DNA of 13,113 bases, from positions 1 through 13,113 of the forward strand of contig JAOXYB010040373.1 of NCBI GenBank assembly GCA_028565635.1, written 5' to 3'. The DNA comes from Phoronis ovalis. Its lineage: Eukaryota > Phoronida > Phoronidae. The position numbers and the translations under genes were made by a program. Every line of letters begins with the position of its first letter. The stretch's first letter is position 1. The notes under the pieces are model-generated. The model saw only the letters and a program-made list of their open reading frames with translations, was not told the origin of the DNA and did not search any database. Positions 8,501-13,113 of this stretch are shown here, one piece after another.

Positions 8501-11415
8501 AAAGGTTTTAATAAAGCGAAATATTAATTTTTGCTTTTTGTACATATATTTTTGATTTGTCCACACAGTATATGACAAGGGCATTAATTTACTGAAAGCA
8601 ACTGTACCGGAAAGCCTGCGAATGGTGGAGGCATGCCATTGTGAAAGCAGCTCCTAGGAAAAGATGGCATCCATCCATGTGGTTGATGGTGGTGTTGTGG
8701 TGTTGTGGATCTGGATGCTGGTTTTTTACTAGAGGTCTGAGAACTAGAATGGGGACTCGGTCTGCTATACCATTCCATAGTGTCACTCTAAAAGTACATG
8801 AAACAATGTATACTGACGAAAGGTCAAGGGCAAAAAACAACTCTGTTTTTCAATATGAGATTAATTAACACCTAACACAATTAGATGCAAGCAAAAATAA
8901 TGAACTTTGATGTTTTCTCCTGTAAGAAGACTTCATTCGTACACCGAAATAGTCTGCCTGTCACAACCTCAATGTGATGATCAGCTGATGAAGTCAATAT
9001 TTTTTGTTTGATGAGGTCACCCCAGCTTATTATTCTCATATTACGGATTACAGTTCCTGATGAACTTACTAGTATTTGTTACTCATTTATAAGGTAACTA
9101 AACTCTCATCATTAACAAGGTAACTAAACTCTCATCATTTACAAGGTAACTAAAGTCTCTTTCAGAAGAGGTGTTTGAACTGACATGATTCCTATGCATA
9201 ACAATGAAGCCAACCTCAAAGTCTTCTGATTCATAAGCACCATTATTTCGTAACTTGCCAGTAGGTGGCAGTAAATCATGAAGGTTGTGTTCTTCTTCGT
9301 TATCGTAATCTGCATAGCAGACAATACACATCAGTTTATTATAGTCAATTCTTGTAATAACTGCATCATAAATGAGACCATCTTCCGAAAAATGTGCCCG
9401 ACAGCGATCACCTATTTTCCATTTCTAAAACAAAAATTTCAATCATATCAGTGCTTTGGTCTTTCAACAGTAAGGTTCCACAACATAAAGTAGTTCCTTT
9501 GAAGACACCGGTACAATGAAATCTTAAAATGCCTGGCTGCATACATGGTCTGGCAATTTCCGTTGTCTAATGGCCATTAACATTAACAAAATTAAGCAGA
9601 TAAAATGGCTTTGTGTACAAACTGCTCTGCACATGTGAATGCACTATATTCACTTCTGGATCGAAGATTTGCATTGCAGCATGTAGGTGTAACTCAAAAT
9701 CAAATTAGTTTTCGTAGTGATAACTGAAAACTTTTAAAAACTAGATCAGATGGAACAAGTATAAAATATAATGTCTTATACTGAAATTTCCAGATAGTAC
9801 CACTATGGGGTCACATGGTTCAAATCAAACATCTTCCTGCACTGTCCACTAGTCGATCTTTGAACTGTACTGTACGAAATAGCTTGACAAATAATTATAC
9901 ATAAGTAAAACATAAGTAAACCAAGCATAAATTTTAAATGTTTGAAGAAAAACTGGCAGTTGTTGTGCAAAACTTACAACTTTACTTACAATAGCATTTT
10001 ACAAAAAAAAAGAATTAACACACAATGATGTTTCTTCTATTTACCTTAGAGTTTCTATCTTTTGGTTTTTTCTTCTTGCTTTTTTTCTTTTTGGATTTTT
10101 TTTCATTCAGAAGTGGTTCCGAATCACTTCTCTCTCCTAACCTCAACTGTAATCATCATACATATTCATCGGTAAAAACATTAGTAATCAGTAAAAGTAT
10201 TAAGTAAACTAAGAAAACAAAGGAAAATAATGATTTGCAGGTATAATTAGTATTGTTGCGTTCCCTTGCAGTCTTGTCTATTAAAATATTACACAATATG
10301 TGCCGAACGTCTACAGTCAACCAATGTATGAATTATGAACATTTTAACTAATGTATACATATATGGGGCTCACACAAAGATATCTTGGGCCCTCCGAACA
10401 ATTAATAACAAGTTTATATATAAATGGGCATTAGTAAGCATTAGTAAAAAAAAGTAAAAAAGTAAAGTCTGCCCTGGACCATATTTGGTTCATCAGGCCT
10501 ACGCTTATACCAGTTGCAGTAGCATTAATTGACTCGAGTATATTCTGCCTGGATAGGATGCTAATCTATCGTAGGTTATTTCCTAATGGTACTCATTTTT
10601 ACACCTGGGTGGAGACAAGCAAATGGGGATAAAGTGTCTTGCTTAGAGAAACAATCACTGATGACCCATATAGGATTATTGCAGCCTGCAACCTTTTGAA
10701 TAGCAGTCCGACACCTACCACCAGAGCCACCGTTACCCCCAACATCTACTCTCAACCAATGTAAGATTATGAACATTTTAAATAACGTATACATATTTGG
10801 GGCTCACACAAAGATATCTTAGGCCCTCTGAACAATTAATAACATGTTTATATATAAACATGCTAAACATTACTAATGCTCCAGTAACATCTATATCCAT
10901 TGCCTAGCTAGACATTTGGTGAGTTGTAAACAACTCCAAGAGTGTACCCCCTAGTAACATAATGTTTACATAATATTACAGTAATAAAAAATATAAACTG
11001 AAGCATTTTAAATCAACATTACTTCGGCAACAGCTTTGAAGCAGGCACCAGTCGGCCATATTGGTTCCAAATGACCACTAAATCAATTGTCATTATGTTA
11101 GAAATATAAGAATTAACTTTCAAATAGTTGGTCATATGGGCTCCAAATCACCAAAATCATTAGGCTTTATTGTCACTGTATTGTCACTGTGCGAGTAATA
11201 AACCATTTGAATATCAAACGGATATCACATTCAACAGTGAATTTCACGCAGCCTACAGCTGGGGGTACAATTACATTGCACATGTAACTCCGAGTCTCAA
11301 CTGCTTTTCCAAAATTTAGGAAATCAATTTTATTAATTACCTTCATTATGTCCACAGCTCTGTCGTATGCTTCTATCAGAGCAGAGTCATCCCATATGTC
11401 GCTGTTGTCTTCACC
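5516..11415 (-). CDS. SMN1: Survival motor neuron protein (SMN), 5' end missing
   Basis: Core of the SMN-Gemin complex, which loads Sm rings onto spliceosomal snRNAs in the cytoplasm and localises to nuclear gems. Six - strand exons are visible: 11415-11341, 10146-10045, 9424-9215, 8787-8608, 6714-6508 and 5593-5516. Together they give 283 residues, all joined in phase 0. In order they encode the Gemin2-binding helix ([20 protein letters not shown]), a lysine-rich segment ([10 protein letters not shown]), the Tudor domain (WKIGDRC to HNLHDLL) that binds dimethylarginine tails of Sm proteins, a Ser/Pro/His-rich linker, a proline-rich region (VPPPPP) and the YG-box oligomerisation motif ([15 protein letters not shown]). 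Junctions 2a/2b, 2b/3, 3/4 and 6/7 match human SMN to within about a residue. The first coding exon, normally about 27 codons, was not found up to 13113. Donor sites of the third and fourth visible exons are uncertain. No inactivating change is seen. Confidence 0.95.
5594..6507 (-). other. SMN1: SMN intron between the YG-box exon and the final exon
   Basis: 914 bp, AT-rich, donor CAG|GTGTGT and acceptor tttttcag on the - strand. It corresponds to human intron 6. The short open frames on either strand show no recognisable protein, and no repeat family stands out. Confidence 0.75.
6508..6714 (-). CDS. SMN1: SMN proline-rich and YG-box exon
   Basis: Sixty-nine codons. The acceptor is atgttgcag on the - strand and the donor CAG|GTGTGT. 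It starts [11 protein letters not shown], runs through a proline-rich stretch ending VPPPPP, then an acidic spacer (NGDNEAL) and the YG box. Residues matching the human disease-mutated positions Ser262, Met263, Tyr272, His273, Thr274, Gly275 and Tyr277 are kept; human Ser266 is alanine. The exon is longer than human exon 6 (37 codons) because it also carries proline-rich sequence that lies in human exon 5. Confidence 0.95.
6715..8607 (-). other. SMN1: SMN intron before the YG-box exon (about 1.9 kb)
   Basis: The largest SMN intron visible. It is AT-rich with no supported coding exon, although a short extra proline-rich exon cannot be ruled out by eye. It contains a TA dinucleotide run (about 7903-7915) and a short perfect inverted pair, gctgtaca/tgtacagc, at 6897-6944. 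I see no mobile element I can name. Confidence 0.6.
7903..7915. repeat. Short TA microsatellite
   Basis: An uninterrupted alternating A/T run of 13 bases inside an SMN intron. It is too short to mean more than a simple repeat. Confidence 0.6.
8608..8787 (-). CDS. SMN1: SMN linker exon (human exons 4-5 equivalent)
   Basis: Sixty codons. The acceptor is gtacttttag on the - strand. It encodes [16 protein letters not shown], a Ser/Thr/Lys stretch, a short His/Pro run, then HGWMPSF and [10 protein letters not shown]. The Trp-Met-Pro-Ser-Phe followed by prolines aligns with WNSFLPPPPP in human SMN, so the exon appears to cover human exon 4 and part of exon 5. The donor is uncertain. CCG|GTACAG (end 8608, used here) and TCA|GTAAAT (end 8593) keep the same frame; the latter adds VQLLS. 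Confidence 0.82.
8788..9214 (-). other. SMN1: SMN intron after the Tudor exon
   Basis: Noncoding sequence between the Tudor and linker exons, about 430 bp. It contains the 26-bp tandem repeat described separately and the palindromic stretch tgatcagctgatga near 8978. Part of its left-transcribed end (9143-9214) stays open in the Tudor frame and may be exonic if a downstream donor is used. Confidence 0.6.
9082..9157. repeat. 26-bp tandem repeat beside the Tudor exon
   Basis: Units starting at 9091, 9117 and 9143 share aaggtaactaaactctcatc and nearly the same following bases. A partial unit precedes 9091 and the third unit is cut short. On the - strand each unit places ttacctt before a variable triplet: the first transcribed copy gives the donor-like cttGTAAAT, while the next two give ttgttaat and ttataaat, so only one copy can act as a donor. 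Confidence 0.85.
9215..9424 (-). CDS. SMN1: SMN Tudor-domain exon (human exon 3 equivalent)
   Basis: Seventy codons after acceptor ttgttttag on the - strand. The Tudor domain runs from WKIGDRC to HNLHDLLPP. Aromatic-cage positions by human numbering are Trp102 replaced by Phe (HFSEDG), Tyr109, Tyr127 and Tyr130, with Asn132 kept. Positions mutated in human spinal muscular atrophy (Trp92, Gly95, Ala111, Ile116, Glu134) are conserved. I place the end at GAG|GTTGGC (9215) because it matches the human exon 3 boundary after Glu158. That donor is weak; CAT|GTCAGT (end 9185) and CTT|GTAAAT (end 9143) are in-frame alternatives adding 10 or 24 residues. Confidence 0.9.
9425..10044 (-). other. SMN1: SMN intron between lysine-rich and Tudor exons
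   Basis: 620 bp with donor AAG|GTAAAT and acceptor ttgttttag on the - strand. No exon, repeat family or RNA gene is recognisable in it. Confidence 0.75.
10045..10146 (-). CDS. SMN1: SMN lysine-rich exon (human exon 2b equivalent)
   Basis: Thirty-four codons, acceptor gatgattacag on the - strand and donor AAG|GTAAAT. It encodes [15 protein letters not shown] followed by [15 protein letters not shown]. Human exon 2b encodes a similar basic segment with KKNKSQKKN, implicated in nucleic acid binding and self-association. The homology is in position, phase and composition rather than strict sequence. The acceptor has a poor pyrimidine tract but is the one that keeps phase 0 with both neighbouring exons. 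Confidence 0.85.
10308..10424. repeat. Direct repeat, copy A
   Basis: About 117 bp nearly identical (roughly 90 percent by eye) and in the same orientation as 10743-10859. The core tatacatat is followed by ggggctcacacaaagatatc and aacaattaataaca. The two copies bracket the SINE-like segment. Confidence 0.88.
10440..10742 (-). mobile_element. tRNA-derived SINE, degenerate
   Basis: Read on the - strand, it begins ggtaacggtggctctggtgg, which contains an A-box-like TGGCTCTGGTGG. About 40 bases on is ggttgcaggctgc, a decayed B box. A body containing cacccaggtgtaaaaatgagtacc follows, ending in an A/T-rich tail (actttacttttttac, near 10445-10465). A tRNA-like head with split Pol III promoter, an unrelated body and a simple tail is the layout of a tRNA-derived SINE. 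I recall the cacccaggtgtaaatgggtacc type of motif from invertebrate deuterostome repeats, which is from memory and unchecked. It is not a working tRNA gene. Confidence 0.72.
10743..10859. repeat. Direct repeat, copy B
   Basis: Partner of the copy at 10308, offset by 435 bp. Differences are scattered substitutions and one or two small gaps, so the duplication is not recent. Past the end the two copies diverge, though both carry catta/ctaatgc-like sequence, which in copy B is partly reversed. Confidence 0.88.
11051..11161. repeat. Diverged short direct repeat
   Basis: Two imperfect copies of about 35 bp begin at 11051 and 11127, sharing the pattern gtYggYcatatKgRYtccaaat. Similarity is about three quarters by eye. 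It may be a remnant of an element or a local duplication. Confidence 0.5.
11341..11415 (-). CDS. SMN1: SMN Gemin2-binding exon (human exon 2a equivalent)
   Basis: Twenty-five codons, acceptor ttctccag on the - strand, donor AAG|GTAATT, phase 0 at both ends. It encodes [20 protein letters not shown] and then VDIMK. The IWDD-ALI-AYD-AV pattern is the helix that binds Gemin2. The aspartate of AYD (human Asp44, mutated in spinal muscular atrophy) is kept. Human exon 2a has 24 codons and ends at the same lysine. Confidence 0.95.
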
Positions 11416-11959
11416 CTGGAGAATATAAATTATTTATCAAGTTAGAATCGGTTAGAATGTTAGTTTATAAATATTACAGTGACTGAGTCATCCAAATAAC
11501 TATGTTGCACTGACAGCTGAATGAGAAGTATTAGTTATACTTTTGTCATTCTAACAAGTAAACATTCCGAGTACTAGAAATGGACCCCACAATTCTCACG
11601 TGTATGGTCTTCATACAGATTACGGTTGGCCACATAATATTACTGTTTGGATTAAATGCTAGGATTGGAATTAGTGTCTGGGTGCACGCACATCACAATT
11701 AGTGTCTGGGCCAAACGCTAGGATTGGAATTATTGTCAATTTCAAATACTAGGAACCGCCAATGAGAAGGCGTTTAATGAACAAATAGACATCGACCATA
11801 CAAATATATCTATTCCACAACATAAGTTATCTACCGGTCATGGTTATACCCCACTAGGAGTGCACACTTAGACGGAGTAGTGGTAGGAAAAATCCACTCC
11901 ATTCTTATAGTAGTATAGATTTCTTGAACACTAATTCACTGTACACTAAGTACGAGCAA
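11416..11959. other. Upstream part of SMN intron 1 or 5' region, no exon found
   Basis: On the - strand this lies upstream of the Gemin2-binding exon. I searched for a first SMN exon (an ATG followed by a Val-Leu-Phe-Arg-Arg-Gly-like end and a donor) and found none. Short direct repeats occur: aattagtgtctggg at about 11669 and 11697, and gctaggattggaatta at about 11658 and 11717. Confidence 0.5.
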
Positions 11960-12285
11960 CCCGGGGGGTACTGTCATTCATAGTCACTATATATATGTGC
12001 CGCCCAATAGGCCCCCTTTTTCAGCTCCAGCATTTACCACAGGGTGTATTTATTGGAAAGTTTGTAAATTTTTCCATATTTATTTAGCACAGGGTATATA
12101 ATTTATGAGTGATTTTTTTGCACAGGGTATCTATTTCGGGAGGGTTATTTACGACAGGGTATATTTTTCATGTTTTTTCATTTACAACAGGGTATATTTT
12201 TGGTGATCTTTATTTACCATAGGGTCAGGGTTTTTTACCCTGGGCTGCACACCCCTACCTCCTTTTCTGTCAAGTACCCCCCGGG
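11960..12285. mobile_element. Non-autonomous element with 13-bp terminal inverted repeats
   Basis: Begins CCCGGGGGGTACT and ends with its exact complement AGTACCCCCCGGG; tgtca next to both termini is shared but not inverted. Inside, from about 12030 to 12235, are five or six degenerate units built round atttaccacagggtatattt with spacing of about 33-45 bases. It has no coding capacity. Flanks show gagca on both sides (acgagcaa and atgagcac), possibly a degraded target duplication or part of the element. A MITE-like or satellite-derived element fits. Confidence 0.75.
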
Positions 12286-12432
12286 ATGAGCACCTATTCC
12301 CATATCATGAACATGTTGTCCAAACACACACAAATGTCACTAACAAATAGTGACTGGGTAATAAATAGTAATTGAATAGTAACATCTTTAAACCTAAATA
12401 TGGCGGTCGATGAGAGCACCTTCTATGGCTTG

Positions 12433-12861
12433 ACTGCAGCGAAGCCGTAGGGTCGTGGCCCATAGTGTCAAAACTAGTAGAAGTTAGCCTCTTGCAAAAA
12501 CACTTATCATGTGTCCAAAACAATCAAAACCAAAATGTTGTCTTGTTTGTCTCCGATACTCCTTCTCGGGTTATTTGTCACTAGAAGCTTGCTTAATACT
12601 CCTGAAGGTGACTTTTAACAATAAAGTCAGCAAGATGGAAATTCCGCATTGGTCTGGATGGATCTGCTAGCTAAAAGTGACTTTGAAGAGTATAAATCAA
12701 ACATCAAATGACAGATAACCCAAGAAGGAGTATCAGAGACAAACAAGACAACAATTTTAGTTTGAATTTATAGAATTATTTGACACACACGGAGTGTTTC
12801 TGAAACTGGTTTTAACACTAGATACACTATCTGAGCCATGACCCTACAGCTTTGCCGCAGT
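12433..12861. mobile_element. Foldback (long inverted-repeat) element
   Basis: The arms 12433-12618 and 12669-12861 are imperfect reverse complements along most of their length, leaving a loop of about 50 bases. Clear paired blocks are gttgtcttgtttgtctccga (12537) with gagacaaacaagacaac (12737), gatactccttctcgggtta (12555) with taacccaagaaggagtatc (12717), and gtagggtcgtggc (12447) with gccatgaccctac (12835). There is no open frame of note. Its structure suggests a foldback MITE. Confidence 0.82.
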
Positions 12862-13113
12862 TATTCGCTAGGAATTTCAGTGTATGCCAGTACAGGAGTG
12901 TGCAAATGATTATTGGAGGAGCCGAAGTCGAATTTTGACGAATAGTCACTAAACAGAGGATGATGACAGATGAATGGCAGATTACATATTTTCAAAGGTT
13001 CAAAAAGTGACATTCACTTTAAGTTTAATTGTGAATTGATATGGCAGAATCTATGACCATTCAGTGTAGCCTCACGAAGTCGGAATTATCATGAACCAGA
13101 ACTAAGTGCCCAG
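12862..13113. other. Right end of window, no supported gene
   Basis: No SMN first exon or other gene is recognisable. A perfect small palindrome, aaagtgacattcacttt, lies at about 13005-13021. Confidence 0.5.

Larger units (their letters stand above)
10147..11340 (-). other. SMN1: SMN intron between Gemin2-binding and lysine-rich exons
   Basis: 1,194 bp, donor AAG|GTAATT on the - strand. It is largely filled by a SINE and two copies of a flanking repeat (10308-10859). A diverged direct repeat (gtcggccatattggttccaa at 11051 and gttggtcatatgggctccaa at 11127) and a small hairpin (gagttgtaaacaactc, 10921-10936) follow. Confidence 0.7.

Noticed and set aside
8641-8868. 75-codon + strand open frame
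   Set aside because: Antisense shadow of the SMN linker exon.
9082-9157. Evenly spaced repeats considered as a CRISPR array
   Set aside because: The repeats are contiguous with no spacers, and the genome is eukaryotic.
10025-10207. Phe-rich + strand open frame
   Set aside because: Antisense of the SMN lysine-rich exon; the apparent hydrophobic protein is an artefact of AAA/AAG codons read backwards.
10660-10742. A functional tRNA gene on the - strand
   Set aside because: The A box is fair, but the B box is degraded and no cloverleaf with acceptor stem is evident; a SINE head explains it better.
12305-12523. 72-codon - strand open frame as the missing SMN first exon
   Set aside because: It contains no Val-Leu-Phe-Arg-Arg-like sequence and has no suitable donor, and most of it lies in or beside the foldback element.

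Overview
This window is nuclear DNA of an animal: AT-rich, with intron-split genes, GT-AG splice junctions and decayed mobile elements. No bacterial-style genes, operons, CRISPR arrays or complete transposon coding regions were seen. The two recognisable genes (an intracellular lipid-binding protein and SMN), plus a tRNA-derived SINE of a style I associate with marine invertebrate deuterostomes (hemichordates, echinoderms, lancelets), suggest a marine invertebrate. Saccoglossus-like is only a guess; the species cannot be named from the sequence.

Layout. Positions 1-2120 hold no gene I can support. From 2169 to 4492 on the + strand is a complete four-exon gene of the fatty-acid-binding protein (FABP/iLBP) family: 132 residues, with the classic vertebrate-like exon plan and a 173-nt second exon. 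A possible TATA box lies about 40 bases upstream of its ATG and a poly(A) signal 120 bases after its stop. From 11415 down to 5516 on the - strand is the survival motor neuron gene (SMN). Six coding exons are visible: the Gemin2-binding exon, a lysine-rich exon, the Tudor exon, two proline-rich exons (the second ending in the YG box) and a final exon with the stop. The first coding exon (start codon) was not found and is probably beyond the right edge. The two genes converge tail to tail, with stops about 1.0 kb apart.

The SMN introns and the right end of the window are rich in repeats. These are a tRNA-derived SINE flanked by two direct copies of a ~117-bp sequence (10308-10859), a 26-bp tandem repeat next to the Tudor exon's splice donor (9082-9157), a ~326-bp element with perfect 13-bp terminal inverted repeats and internal degenerate repeats (11960-12285), and a ~430-bp foldback element (12433-12861).

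The two genes do not form a pathway. SMN acts in spliceosomal snRNP assembly and the FABP-like protein in cytosolic lipid carriage; they are neighbours only by position. The least ordinary points are the FABP-like protein's loss of both ligand-carboxylate arginines, the Tudor-cage tryptophan replaced by phenylalanine, the unresolved splice donor of the Tudor exon, and the structured repeats. I found no convincing evidence of a wholly new biological system.
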